A DNA stretch of 64,000 nucleotides from CBDDFV01 sp965227335 (GCA_965227335.1 CBDDFV010000009.1:186001-250000), one strand, 5' to 3'. Counted from the stretch's first letter, positions 1 to 9,700 are shown. Notes: a model not told the origin generated them from the sequence alone. Made by a program: numbers and translations.

Positions 1-729
1 CGGCTCGGGTACGACGGACGCGGGCAGGCGCGGCTCGATCCCGGCGACGACGGCGACGCCGCGTGGCGCGGCCTGAACGTCGACGCTGCGCTGTGCGAGT
101 CGTGGGTGACGTACGCGTGCGAGGTGTCGGTGCTGGCGGCGCGGTCGGTCTCGGGCGCGATCGAGACGTTCGGACCGATCCGCAACGATCACGTCAATCA
201 CATCCTGGATGTTTCCGTCGCCCCGGCGGGGCTCGAGCCGGCGTTGGCGCGGGAGGCGACCGATCTCGCGCGGGCGACGGCGGAGGCGGCGGACCTGGTC
301 GGCGTCATCTGCGTCGAGATGTTCGTGACGGCGGACGGGCTGCTCGTGAACGAACTCGCGCCACGGCCGCATAACTCGGGGCACCTGACGATCGAGGCGT
401 GCACGGTGAGCCAGTTCGAGCAGCAGGTCCGGACGATGTGCGGCCTGCCGCCCGCCCCGATGACGTTGCGTCAGCCCGCCGCGATGGCGAACCTGCTCGG
501 CGATCTGTGGACGGACGGCGAGCCGGATTGGGCGGGCGTGCTGGCCCACCCGTCGGTGGCGCTGCATCTGTACGGCAAGACAGCCGCGCGTCCGGGACGC
601 AAGATGGGGCATCTGACCGCTCTCGGCGACACGCCGGAGGGTGCGCGGCGTCGGGTGTCGTCGGCGCGAGACACGCTCCGCGGCTCCGGCGCGCCGCACT
701 CGACCGATCCATCCGCCGCCCTGCGCTGA
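1..729 (+). CDS. purK: N5-carboxyaminoimidazole ribonucleotide synthase (PurK), 3' part
   Basis: ATP-grasp enzyme that carboxylates AIR to N5-CAIR in de novo purine synthesis. The reading frame is open from the first base and gives 242 residues, so the N-terminal third (ATP-binding lobe start) lies outside the window. Visible family motifs are the glycine loop G-Y-D-G-R-G-Q near the left edge, the metal/ATP-binding stretch ELAPRPHNSGHLTIEA, and the C-terminal region with Q-P-A-A-M-A-N-L-L-G and Y-G-K followed by R-K-M-G-H. These are characteristic of PurK rather than PurT. The gene ends one base before the convergent neighbour on the other strand. purE would be expected just upstream, beyond the window, but this cannot be seen. 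Confidence 0.93.
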   Translation, partial: RLGYDGRGQARLDPGDDGDAAWRGLNVDAALCESWVTYACEVSVLAARSVSGAIETFGPIRNDHVNHILDVSVAPAGLEPALAREATDLARATAEAADLVGVICVEMFVTADGLLVNELAPRPHNSGHLTIEACTVSQFEQQVRTMCGLPPAPMTLRQPAAMANLLGDLWTDGEPDWAGVLAHPSVALHLYGKTAARPGRKMGHLTALGDTPEGARRRVSSARDTLRGSGAPHSTDPSAALR

Positions 730-730
730 A

Positions 731-2956
731 TCAGACGCCCGACGTGATCATCGGCATCAGCCGCTGCGCCCGCTTCGCCCACGTGTGATCGCGTCGGGTG
801 CGTTCGAGGCCGGCTTCGGCGACGGCGTGGCGGCGCGGCTCGTCGTCGAGCAGGCCGCGCAATTGCGCGCCCGCCTCTGCGGCCGTGTTGAACGCCAGCA
901 TTTCCTCGCCGACCGAATAGAGATCATCCAGCCCGACTCGATGCTGGCAGAGGGCCGCGACGCCGGACGCTGCAATCTCCATCGGTTTGGGATTGAGTCC
1001 GATGTCGTCCTGCCAGCGCATGACGTTGAGGGCGACGCGTCCGCGGGCGTACGCGTGGGACTGCTGGTCATGTCCGACCCATCCCAGTCGTTCCGCGGGA
1101 CAGTCCCACGCGTCCAGGTTCGGCTTTGAGAAGACGGCGCAACGGAAGCGTCGGGCGAGCCAGGTGAAGATGAACGAGCGTTCCCACTGCTCGACGCGTC
1201 GGAGTGTCGCGGTGAGCGTGACCCAGAGGCCCGGGCGGTTGACGAGCGCGGCGAGCGGCGCGCCGAGCGATGCGTCGCGTTCGATGACGGTCTTGAGCCG
1301 CTCGGCCATCGGCGTGTGTCTCGCTTCGAGCTGGATCTGCAGGAGGTGTTCGAGCACGGCGCAGATCCCGTCGTGGACATCGTCGGAGAGGTCCGCCGCG
1401 TCGCGCAGGAGCGCGGGGCGCCAGCGTGTGCGCACGTCGTCGGCGACGTCGCGTCGGATCTCATCATGATCGGGATCGTCGCTGTCGAGGGCGGCCCGCA
1501 TGCGTTCGGTCGGCGGCGGATCGCCGGGCCCGAGGCAGAAGACGAGGTCGAACTCGGGATCGACGTCGGGAGCGGGGCGGAAGGTCTCCGGGTTGATTCC
1601 GTAGGGTTCGGCGATGACGTTGGAGAAGCCGAGAATGGCGGCCATTTCGGCCCCGGTCCCGAGGTTGTTGATCAGGTGTCGGCACGCGGTTCCGCCGAGC
1701 AGGCTGGATCCGAAGTCGCCCTGGTAGACCCAGTGGGGGGCGTCGAGCCAGAAGGCGAGATGAGGGATCCCCACGCCGTCGTAGACGGGGCGGGCCACGC
1801 CGTCGATGCGGGCGGTCGGGAAGCCCGCGAAGCCGTTCGCCCACATGGCGAGCGTGCCCGCCGCGCCGTGCTCGCGGACGAGTCCGGCGACCGTATTGAC
1901 GAGGAAGCCCGCGGGATCGGTTTCGTGGATGAGTTGTTCGTGGATGTCGCGGAGTTCGACCCGCCGCACGCGGCATCCCGCCTGTTCGAAGCCGCGCACG
2001 AAGTCGACGAGATGATCGCGTGAGTTCGTGCCTTCGTGCATGAACGCGATGAGTCCGTCGCCGCCGGTCGGGCGGGGGGCGGGGACGGCGACCGTGGTCG
2101 CGGCGCCGTCGCCGTCGTAGCCGAGGCGTCGGAGCGCGGCGGGACCGCAGCGATGAAACAGGTCGCGTTGCAGTTCGTCGGAGAGATTCGCTTCCGTGCG
2201 CCAGCGTTCGACGGAATCGGCGTGGGGACGGGAATGCTCACGCGACTTCTCATCGCCGTACCCCTCGTGGTGGCCATGGCGTCCGTACTCGAGCATCGAC
2301 GGCTCGAACGGGAGATCGAGGAAGGCGGTGAGGTGGTTGAGGGCGGATTCGGGGGTGCGGCAGAGATCGGCGTAGCTCACGTGATGCGCGCGGTCGCCGG
2401 CGATGTGCAGGAAGTTCGCGAGACGCTGGATGTCGAGGGCGACCCCGCCGACGTGGGCGGCTGGGTCATGGTTGCCCGCGTGACGCCAGCTCGCCCGGGA
2501 CCAGAGCAGGCCGCGCGGCTCGCGCGAGAGCACGATGAATCGAGCGGCGGGGAAGAGCGTCGGCAGCACGTCGGCGATCGCGAGGTAGAGCGGCGTCTTG
2601 TCGACGTAGAGTTGATTCGGGTCGGGGAGGCTGCGGCCGTAGAAGCGGGCGGCGAAGGCGCGGCAGCAGTCGAGGAAGCCGGGTTCAGCGAGGTGCTGCC
2701 GGAGAGCGGCGGCGGCCTGGGACGGCGCGTAGCCCTCGGCCGTGCCCCGCCCGTTCCAGAGTTCGAGCAGCGGGAGCAGGAACCAGGTTTCCGCCGGGCT
2801 GTACAGCGCCGAATGGCTGTCGAGCATCTTGCGGAGCAGCGTGGTCCCGCCGCGAAACGGGCCGATGACGAACACCAGGCGCCCGCCGTCTTCCGGGAAG
2901 TCGGCGTGGTCAAGGGTGGGGGAGGCGAGGGGCGACGGGCTGGGGGATGCGCTCAT
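731..2956 (-). CDS. Sulfotransferase-glycosyltransferase fusion protein
   Basis: A 741-residue protein with two apparent catalytic halves. Residues about 25-285 look like a PAPS-dependent sulfotransferase: the 5'-phosphosulfate loop G-P-F-R-G-G-T-T-L-L-R-K-M is at residues 32-44, and a later S-R-E-P-R-G-L-L-W-S-R segment fits the 3'-phosphate site. Residues about 295-741 resemble CgeB/DUF3880-type glycosyltransferases, with the C-terminal stretch LNVMRWQDDIGLNPKPMEIA followed by A-S-G and a final helical region. No signal peptide or membrane segment is seen, so it probably acts in the cytoplasm on a glycan or glycolipid precursor. Substrates cannot be inferred. No strong ribosome site precedes the ATG. 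The assignment of the two halves is from motif recognition only. Confidence 0.72.
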   Translation of the reverse strand: MSASPSPSPLASPTLDHADFPEDGGRLVFVIGPFRGGTTLLRKMLDSHSALYSPAETWFLLPLLELWNGRGTAEGYAPSQAAAALRQHLAEPGFLDCCRAFAARFYGRSLPDPNQLYVDKTPLYLAIADVLPTLFPAARFIVLSREPRGLLWSRASWRHAGNHDPAAHVGGVALDIQRLANFLHIAGDRAHHVSYADLCRTPESALNHLTAFLDLPFEPSMLEYGRHGHHEGYGDEKSREHSRPHADSVERWRTEANLSDELQRDLFHRCGPAALRRLGYDGDGAATTVAVPAPRPTGGDGLIAFMHEGTNSRDHLVDFVRGFEQAGCRVRRVELRDIHEQLIHETDPAGFLVNTVAGLVREHGAAGTLAMWANGFAGFPTARIDGVARPVYDGVGIPHLAFWLDAPHWVYQGDFGSSLLGGTACRHLINNLGTGAEMAAILGFSNVIAEPYGINPETFRPAPDVDPEFDLVFCLGPGDPPPTERMRAALDSDDPDHDEIRRDVADDVRTRWRPALLRDAADLSDDVHDGICAVLEHLLQIQLEARHTPMAERLKTVIERDASLGAPLAALVNRPGLWVTLTATLRRVEQWERSFIFTWLARRFRCAVFSKPNLDAWDCPAERLGWVGHDQQSHAYARGRVALNVMRWQDDIGLNPKPMEIAASGVAALCQHRVGLDDLYSVGEEMLAFNTAAEAGAQLRGLLDDEPRRHAVAEAGLERTRRDHTWAKRAQRLMPMITSGV

Positions 2957-3193
2957 GCGTGGTCTATCGGCCCGCGATCGACCGAAGATGACGCGGGCGT
3001 GGGACAGAGCGCGGCGTCGGCCGGAATCAGCGTCGGTTCGTCCCGGCGTGCGGAGCGTGAGACGGGGGTTCGGCAGAACTTGCGCGGCAGACGAGGTCGG
3101 TCCGCCGGGTTTTTTGAGGGCGACGTATCAGGTCGGCTCGAGCGGGGCTCTGTCTCCTGAGTCTGCTGGATCCCCTGCGAAAGGAGCAAACGG

Positions 3194-4474
3194 ATGAAAG
3201 CTGCGTTGTATCTATCGTGCGCGCTGGGCGTGATCGCCGGCGTCGCGACGGCGGATGATCTGGAGTTCGAGGGTCATGATCTGGTCGAGCCGGACTGCGA
3301 GGCGATGAGCGCGTGGTTCGACTGTCGGGACATCGACACGGCGCCGCCCGGGGTGTTTCTGGGGTATCTCTACATCCACCATACGAGCGAGACCCTCGGT
3401 CCCGACGGGAACACGGCGTATCCGGACACCGGAGAGCCGTACGTCACGACCGTGACCGCGTGTTCGAGTTGTCACTTCACGGGCGGTCACGTGCCGTTCG
3501 GATCGCCGGTCTATCAGTCGCCGAGCAAGTACCAGCCGGATCCCGACACCGGTCTCGGTCCGTACTTTCGTCCGCTGGGGTACCACCGTGATCTCGAGGA
3601 TTCAGTCATCGACTGCTTCCGCAACTGCATGAATGCAGAGCGGGCGCCGGAGAAGGACGATCCGGTGATGGTCGCGCTGGTGAACTACATTCACTGGGTG
3701 TCGGAAGGCGTGATTGATCCGGCCATGCGGGCGGACTGGACGCTGCTTCCGCCGGAAGCGGGGCCGAAACTGCCCGTGATTCCAGGGGTCGCCGCGATGC
3801 AGGCGAATCCCGTGAACGGCGCGTCGCTGTACTTCAATCGGTGCGCTGAGTGTCACGATGAGGATGCGCCGGGGCAGGGCGAGTACCGGGTCGGCGAGGA
3901 GCGGCCGCGCGTGCCGGCGCTGTGGGGCCTTCAGGACGGGTACTCGAAGGGCGCGGCGTTCTATCGCACGCCGGTGCTCGCCGCGTATGTCCAGAAGCAC
4001 ATGCCCTTCGATGAACCGCAGACGCTGAGCGATCAGGAAGCGCTCGATATCGCCGCGTTCATCAACAGCCCCGACAAGCCGCGCGGCGCCGGCATGGCGG
4101 ACGAGATGTACTGTCACGACGACCCTGACGGGATTCCGTCGGCCTTGCGCAAGCCGGCGGACTGGCTGGTCGGCTGCGAGTACCCCGGCGAACGCGCTCA
4201 CTTCGAGGGCATGGGGATCGACTACGACGACATGGTCCTGAACGGTCCGTGGGAAGCGCTCGCGGCGTGGCGGGCGGCCAGGATCGACGAACTGCTCGCC
4301 GTCTGCCCCGCCGACGTCGACGACAGCGGGGCGGTCGACAGCGCTGATCTCGCCGGACTGCTCGCGGCCTGGGGGTCGTGCAGCGGGTGCGCAGCGGATC
4401 TTGACGGCGACGGCGTCGTCGGCGCGGGCGACCTTGCGGGGTTGCTCGCCGCGTGGGGACCGTGCGCTCCGTGA
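3194..4474 (+). CDS. Secreted dihaem cytochrome c, TsdA-like, with dockerin-like tail
   Basis: A 426-residue protein with an N-terminal signal peptide (about residues 1-20, ending ATA-DD). Two haem c sites are seen: C90-S-S-C-H94 and C217-A-E-C-H221. Order and spacing match thiosulfate dehydrogenase TsdA: haem 1 is followed 47 residues later by Cys141 in I-D-C-F-R-N-C-M-N, the position of the axial cysteine of TsdA, and haem 2 is followed by Met270 in K-H-M-P-F, a plausible axial ligand. The TsdA-type stretch QTLSDQEALDIAAFINSP is also present. TsdA enzymes oxidise thiosulfate to tetrathionate (or the reverse) in the periplasm. The last ~55 residues form a dockerin-like pair of calcium loops, which is not part of TsdA. 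A good ribosome site (aaaggag) precedes the ATG. The exact substrate is inferred. Confidence 0.7.
   Translation: MKAALYLSCALGVIAGVATADDLEFEGHDLVEPDCEAMSAWFDCRDIDTAPPGVFLGYLYIHHTSETLGPDGNTAYPDTGEPYVTTVTACSSCHFTGGHVPFGSPVYQSPSKYQPDPDTGLGPYFRPLGYHRDLEDSVIDCFRNCMNAERAPEKDDPVMVALVNYIHWVSEGVIDPAMRADWTLLPPEAGPKLPVIPGVAAMQANPVNGASLYFNRCAECHDEDAPGQGEYRVGEERPRVPALWGLQDGYSKGAAFYRTPVLAAYVQKHMPFDEPQTLSDQEALDIAAFINSPDKPRGAGMADEMYCHDDPDGIPSALRKPADWLVGCEYPGERAHFEGMGIDYDDMVLNGPWEALAAWRAARIDELLAVCPADVDDSGAVDSADLAGLLAAWGSCSGCAADLDGDGVVGAGDLAGLLAAWGPCAP
4310..4471 (+). other. Dockerin-like calcium-binding tail of the cytochrome
   Basis: Two short repeats, DVDDSGAVDSADLAGLLAAW and DLDGDGVVGAGDLAGLLAAW, each followed by G and a C close by. 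The D-x-D-x-x-G-x-V-x-x-x-D-L pattern is that of type I dockerin/EF-hand half repeats. The same kind of tail occurs on the FG-GAP protein of this window and, in modified form, inside the RHS protein. Confidence 0.75.
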
Positions 4475-4494
4475 TCGATGGTCATCATCGGGGG

Positions 4495-4528
4495 GACGGC
4501 GTCGCGGCGTGTGCGCGGCGGCGCCGTC
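4495..4528 (+). terminator. Possible terminator hairpin after the cytochrome gene
   Basis: GACGGCG (4495-4501) can pair with CGCCGTC (4522-4528) across a 20-base GC-rich loop, followed by only two T residues. It lies in the 90-base gap between the cytochrome and the acetyltransferase genes. The T tract is too short for a convincing intrinsic terminator. Confidence 0.25.
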
Positions 4529-4564
4529 TTGCCGGTGGGCGGACGGGTCGTCATACTCGAATTG

Positions 4565-5044
4565 ATGTCAGACGAGATCACCATCCGCGCGGTGCGCCGC
4601 GATGACCTGCCCGAACTCGTTGGTCTGTGCGCAGCGCACGCGGCGTACGAGCAGTCGGACTACGACCCGACGGGGAAGGTCGACGCGCTGGCGCAGATGC
4701 TGTTCAAGCCGACGCCGCGCCTGCACGTGCGGGTCGCCGCGACGGGCGACGAGTTGTGCGGCTACATCAGCTGGACGTGCGAGGCGTCCACCTGGAACGC
4801 GACGGAGTACGTGCTGATGGACTGTCTGTATCTCGATCCCGCGGCGCGGAATCGGGGCGTCGGGCGTCGGCTGATGCAGACGATGGCGGAGCAGGCGTTG
4901 AAGGCGGGGCGCACGCTGATCCAATGGCAGGCGCCGACGGAGAACGACGGCGCGATCCGGTTCTACGAGCGTCTCGGGGCGACGAGCAAGGCGAAGCGGC
5001 GGTTCTTTCTGCGGGATGAGGCGCTGCGTCAACTGGCGGAGTGA
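4565..5044 (+). CDS. GNAT family N-acetyltransferase
   Basis: A 159-residue acetyl-CoA-dependent acetyltransferase. The frame extends further upstream, but the conserved GNAT N-terminus (S-D-E-I-T-I-R-A-V-R-R-D-D-L) begins at this ATG, so it is chosen. Motif A, which binds the pyrophosphate of acetyl-CoA, is seen as A-A-R-N-R-G-V-G-R-R-L-M at residues 94-104, preceded by the beta-strand L-Y-L-D-P. The C-terminal R-F-Y-E-R-L-G-A motif is typical of motif B. The acceptor substrate cannot be told from the sequence. It reads away from the cytochrome gene and ends 18 bases before the convergent flavin oxidoreductase, with no sign of an operon partner. Confidence 0.88.
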   Translation: MSDEITIRAVRRDDLPELVGLCAAHAAYEQSDYDPTGKVDALAQMLFKPTPRLHVRVAATGDELCGYISWTCEASTWNATEYVLMDCLYLDPAARNRGVGRRLMQTMAEQALKAGRTLIQWQAPTENDGAIRFYERLGATSKAKRRFFLRDEALRQLAE

Positions 5045-5062
5045 CCGCGCCGGCCGGATGGG

Positions 5063-6166
5063 TCAGTCCCGACTCCGCGTCTCCGACAACGCCCACGTGT
5101 ACTCTTTCGCGAGCGGCGGCTTCGCATCGGTGCGGAGCTCGGTCCACGCGCGGAGCGGCCAGTTCGGTTCGCGGAGCATCTGGCGGCCGAGGAGGACGAC
5201 GTCGGCGCGACCGTTGCGGATGATCGTGTCGGCCTGTTCAGGCTCGGTGATCATGCCGACGGCGCCGGTGGGGATGTCCGCCTCGCGTCGGATGCGTTCG
5301 GCGCACGGCACCTGGTAGCCGGGGCCGACGGGCACGGGGAAGCGTCGCGACGCGCCGCCGGTGGAGCAGTCGATGAAGTCGACGCCGGCGGGCTGCAGCA
5401 GTTTCGCGAGTTCAACGGAGTCGTCGAGTGTCCAGCCGTCTTCATCCCAGTCGGTGGTCGACAGACGAACGAGCAGCGGCATGTCGTCCGGCATGACCGT
5501 TCGCACGGCGCGCACGGTGTCCATCAGGAATGAGATGCGGTGGTCGAACGGTCCGCCGTAGCCGTCGGTGCGGGTGTTCATCAGCGGCGACAGGAAGCTG
5601 TGGCCGAGATAGCCGTGGGCGAAGTGGAGTTCGATCACGTCGAAGCCGGCTTCAACCGAGCGTCGCGCGGCCTGGCGGAAGGACTCCCGCACGCCGCGAA
5701 TCTCATCGATTGACAACTCGTGGGGCACGGGCCCGTCGTTGCGGAATCGTTTCGCCACGGGTCCGACGGGCATCCAGCCGCCGTCCTCGATGGGGACGTA
5801 GGCGTTGGGGGTGGGGTGCCAGGGTCGTCGTCGCGAGGCCTTGACGCCGGCGTGGGCGAGTTGGATGCCGGAGATGACGCCGCGCTCGCGGATGAAGTCG
5901 GTGATGCGTTTCAGCCCTGGGATATGTTCATCCTTCCACACGCCGAGACATTCGGGGGTGATGCGTCCGCGGGCCTCGACGCCGGTGGCTTCGGTGAGGA
6001 TGAGACCGGCGCCGCCGATGGCGCGGGCGCCGAGGTGGCTCACGTGCCAGTCGTTGGCGAAGCCGTCGTTCGCGGAATACTGGCACATCGGCGAGAGGGC
6101 GATGCGGTTCGGCAGCGTGACGCCGCGCAGTTCGAGGGGACTGAAGAGGTTGGGCATGGGGGTCAT
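5063..6166 (-). CDS. NADH:flavin oxidoreductase, Old Yellow Enzyme (YqjM/NamA type)
   Basis: A 367-residue FMN-dependent ene-reductase, predicted cytoplasmic. It begins P-N-L-F-S-P-L-E-L-R-G and carries the YqjM-subclass signature SPMCQYSANDGFANDWH around residues 25-41, where Cys28 corresponds to the redox-tuning cysteine of YqjM. The Q-L-A-H-A-G strand, the substrate-binding pair of histidines in L-H-F-A-H-G-Y-L, and the N-T-R-T-D-G-Y-G-G loop follow in the normal order. The C-terminal part has the FMN phosphate-binding region, ending with a G-R-Q-M-L-R-E-P-N-W-P-L segment. Length is normal. These enzymes reduce activated C=C bonds; the physiological substrate is usually unknown. The start codon overlaps the stop of a possible small upstream ORF (TAATG), suggesting translational coupling. 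Confidence 0.92.
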   Translation of the reverse strand: MTPMPNLFSPLELRGVTLPNRIALSPMCQYSANDGFANDWHVSHLGARAIGGAGLILTEATGVEARGRITPECLGVWKDEHIPGLKRITDFIRERGVISGIQLAHAGVKASRRRPWHPTPNAYVPIEDGGWMPVGPVAKRFRNDGPVPHELSIDEIRGVRESFRQAARRSVEAGFDVIELHFAHGYLGHSFLSPLMNTRTDGYGGPFDHRISFLMDTVRAVRTVMPDDMPLLVRLSTTDWDEDGWTLDDSVELAKLLQPAGVDFIDCSTGGASRRFPVPVGPGYQVPCAERIRREADIPTGAVGMITEPEQADTIIRNGRADVVLLGRQMLREPNWPLRAWTELRTDAKPPLAKEYTWALSETRSRD

Positions 6167-6486
6167 TATGTCATGGAGGGCCCGGCGGCGCCTTCGGTTT
6201 TGGATGAGATCGGCGTCCTGCCGAGGAGCCGGCGGACCTTTCGTCTCGTGGCGGCGACGTCCTCGACGACCTGATCGGCGCAGGGCGCGATGAACATGAT
6301 GCTCGGCATGACGAGGGCGATGCCGAACCCGAGCGAGGTCGCCGTCGGGACGAGGACTGCGACTGGCGCGAGGTTGCGCGTGCGGGGTTGGAGGAAGGCG
6401 GCGGTCGGGCGTGAAGATGTGCGCAGCGCGACGCGGCGGCGTGCGTCATCGGTTGAACGCCGTGCGCCGTTGCGATGTGCGCACAC
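6166..6486 (-). CDS. Possible small membrane protein upstream of the ene-reductase
   Basis: A short frame of up to 106 residues whose stop codon TAA overlaps the ATG of the flavin oxidoreductase in the sequence TAATG. The C-terminal half looks protein-like: a hydrophobic stretch that could span a membrane (VLVPTATSLGFGIALVMPSI and neighbours), then D-Q-V-V-E-D-V, then a basic R-R-K-V-R-R-L-L-G run. Codons there favour G or C in the third position like real genes. The first ~40 residues look like non-coding translation, so the true start may be an internal non-ATG codon. No family recognised. It could still be chance, as GC-rich antisense and intergenic frames are common here. Confidence 0.33.
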   Translation of the reverse strand: MCAHRNGARRSTDDARRRVALRTSSRPTAAFLQPRTRNLAPVAVLVPTATSLGFGIALVMPSIMFIAPCADQVVEDVAATRRKVRRLLGRTPISSKTEGAAGPSMT

Positions 6487-6716
6487 TGGTCGTGCATTGA
6501 TCCAGTTTGATGGTGCGCGCGCCGTCTTGACCGCGGTCCGGCGAGAATTCGCGCGTTTCTTTCCGGACTCGACATTGACATCGCCGCGATGCGCGGCAAG
6601 GTGATCAGGTCCGGGGATTCCGCCGGGGATCCGACAAGTTCATGAAGACGCCGGGACGAACGCCGCGCGATCGTTATCCGGTTGCAACGCCGCGTTCGCG
6701 CGGCGGAGGGTGTGTG
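6487..6716. other. Upstream region of the RHS gene
   Basis: The part of the gap not covered by the possible small minus-strand ORF. It contains the GGAGGG ribosome site (6705-6710) for the RHS protein. A longer upstream ATG (6642) is in frame but adds an Arg-rich stretch without a signal peptide. No convincing promoter hexamers were found by eye. Confidence 0.45.
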
Positions 6717-9700
6717 ATGCCGACGACGACGACGTTTCGGATGGGCGGTTGGTGTACTGTGACGATGCTCGCGCTGGGCGGCGCGACGGGCGCAGCGCTG
6801 GCGGTCGATGCGACGCCGACGCCGCCGCCGGACGGTCTGCCGGAGTACGTGCCGGTGCGGGAGTTCCGGATGCCGGCGCCGGACGCGTACGCGCCGCCGC
6901 TCGTGTGGTGCGTGGGTTGCGCCGGCGTCCCGATCTGGCCGCACGGCGGGATGGAGAAGATCGAGCGCGGCGACGGGCTGGATCATTGTGCGGGACCGGG
7001 GTGTCCGACGCTGCTGCAGCCGCTGCGTCCGTCGCCGCCCCCGCCGAATCCGGGCGGCGGAGAGCCGCATTGCGCGGGCGTGGGATGTCCTGAGTTTTCG
7101 GATCTGACGCCGCCGCTCGCGCCGCCGGGCGGGGCGGATGCGTGCATGGGACTGAACTGCGGGAGGCCGCCGTTGCTCCCGCCGATCGGATCGGGCGACG
7201 GCGGGGAGGAGATCTGTCTGGGGCTTGATTGCGGGTCGCCGCTCCCCGGACCGCCCGCCGCGCCGGTGCAGGATCCCGGTCCGCCCTCGATGTGCGACGG
7301 CGTGTCGGGTCCCGGTCCCGGCGGGCCGAACTTCACGCCCAATCCCGTCGATCTCGTTCACGGCTACAAGGTCGAGGCCGCGGCGGATCTCGTGGTTCCG
7401 CTGCCGGGGCGTGACTTCGTGCTGACGCGGGCGTATTCGAGTTATCGCACGACGATCGGGAACGGGTTGCTCGGCGAAGCGGGGGTCGGCTGGGGGCTGA
7501 ACGTCACGCAGACACTGTCCGTCCTCGAGCCGAGTTGCGGCGGCACGGTGCTGGGGCTGACGACGCCCGCCGGATCCGTGCTGTATTTCTTCGGCGGCCC
7601 CACGACCTGGACGTCGACCGGGGCCGATGACCAGACGATCACGATCGGACCGGCGATCACGATCGACGGGGTCCCGTTCGAAACGTACGTCGTGACGACG
7701 CCGGGGGCGTGGACGGCGTGGTACAGCCGACATGACGTCGGCGGCGTGGTCGCCCGGGGGCGGGCCCTGCGGGTCGAGGACGTGCATGGCCACCGGCGCG
7801 ACTTTCACTGGTCGGGCGGCGATCTGATGCGGGTCGCGCTGCTTGATGCATCAGGCGTCTCGATCGGCGATGTCGAATTCACCTGGGTCCCCGACGGCGC
7901 GCCGGGCGAGGGTCGGCTCGGGCAGGCGCGGGTGATCGCGGCGGGCGAGGCGGCCCCGCTCCAGCGGGTCACGTACACCTACTTCGATCCCGCGGTGCAC
8001 GATCCGGCGGTCGGCCGGCCGGGGGATCTGGTGCAGGTGGTGACGGAGGTCCGCGTCGATCGCGATTCGGACGGGGGGCTCGATTCGCCCGACACACCGA
8101 TCTACTTCCCCCGCTACACGCACTATCGCTATCACACCGAGTACGGCGGCGACGGCGGCCCCGGGGATGCGGATGACGACGGCGTGTTCGGCGAGGGCGG
8201 TCCGGATCACACGCTCAAGATGGTCATTGCTCCCGCGCAGATCGAGGCGGCGGCTCGCGCCGCAGATACGCCGATCGACACACACGCGGCGACGCTGCTC
8301 ACGCGACCGGACGGGGGCGACGCCGACGACGGCGGCGGCGACCTGCGGGTGGCGGACCTCGCGGCGAAGGTGATCGCACACTATTCCTCCCAGACCCGGA
8401 CCGTGAAGTGGCAGATCCTCCGTCACGGCTGCGGTTGCGCCGGCGGCGGCGGCGGGGAGACGCGGCTGTCCTACGCAGTCGTCAAGTCCGGGGCCAATGG
8501 CGCCTTCTACGACTACCGAAGTCTGCGGATCGAGAAGGCCGTCGGCTCCGGCGACGACTGGTCGCCGTATCGGACGACCATTTACGACTCGCGGCTGCGG
8601 CTTGTGGAGGTCGCGTGCAATGGACAGATCATCGACGTGCCCATGTATCAGCTCGAGAACGCGGCGGTCAGCGTGGACGCCGATGCGAACGCCTGGTGGG
8701 TCACGCACTTTGACTACCAGCGTCCCGGTTTCGCCATTCAGGATCCTTATCCATGGGCCGTCCACACGCCCGCCGCGACCGCCAGCTACGCGCCCGCGCT
8801 GAATCTGCAGACGCCCCCGACCTACGTCGCGAAGCCCGATCGCGGCGCCATCCATACCTACGCCTATCAGAACGATCGTCTGACGGAAGTTCGAGTGCAA
8901 TCGGGTCTGGCGGGCGCCCCCGCGCTCGTTCGTCGGTACGTGTGGGGAGCAGGAACGCCGCAGCGGCCGCATCTGCTCCGACGCGTCGAACATGTCTGGG
9001 ATGAGTCAGCCGGCGAGGACGGTCGTCAGACGACCGAGTACGACTACGGGTTTTACAACGGCGATGCGATCCGATGGATCGAGGCAAGCCATGAAGCGGA
9101 TCGACCGGCGGAGAACGGTCCGGGCGGCGGGCTGCAGACGTACACGCTCTACGACGCCGGGGGGCGGCCGCACTGGATGCGCGGCCCCGACGGCGTGCTG
9201 GTGCACCGGGAGTTCGATCCCCGCTGCGGCGCTGTCATCCGTGAGGTCTACAACGCCGCGCCGACGCCGGAACTCGACGCGCTGACCGAGGACACGCCCG
9301 GAGACTGGAGCGGACGGTACGCGGACGGCGGATCGCTCGAGTACATGCGGACGTACGATGCGCTCGGTCGGGAGATCACGCGCACCAGTCCGGGCGGGAT
9401 CACGCGGCACACGGTGCGCGAACTGCGCGCGGACCCGCTCCATCCGGGCGGCGTGTTCCTGACCGTGGTCCAACTGCCGCCCGTGAATGAAGGTGATCCC
9501 GCGGCGCCGGCCGTGGTCACGTGGTCGAACGCGGCGGGACAGATCGTGCGGATGAGCGACTTCTCGCTTGCGTCAGCCGCCGACGGCGCCTACGCGGCGC
9601 TTCGGGACTATCCCTTCGAACTCGATCAGGAAGTCGCGCGGGTCACCCACGAGCGCAACGCGGGGGGTCAGCTGGAGGCGGTCCGTCGTTGGACGCGGCT

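Noticed and set aside
1172..1183. GAACGAGCGTTC, LexA-box-like palindrome
   Set aside because: Located in the middle of the sulfotransferase-glycosyltransferase coding region; treated as chance.
6642..6716. Upstream start for the RHS protein
   Set aside because: It would add 25 Arg-rich residues in front of a good signal peptide, and the ribosome site fits the ATG at 6717.
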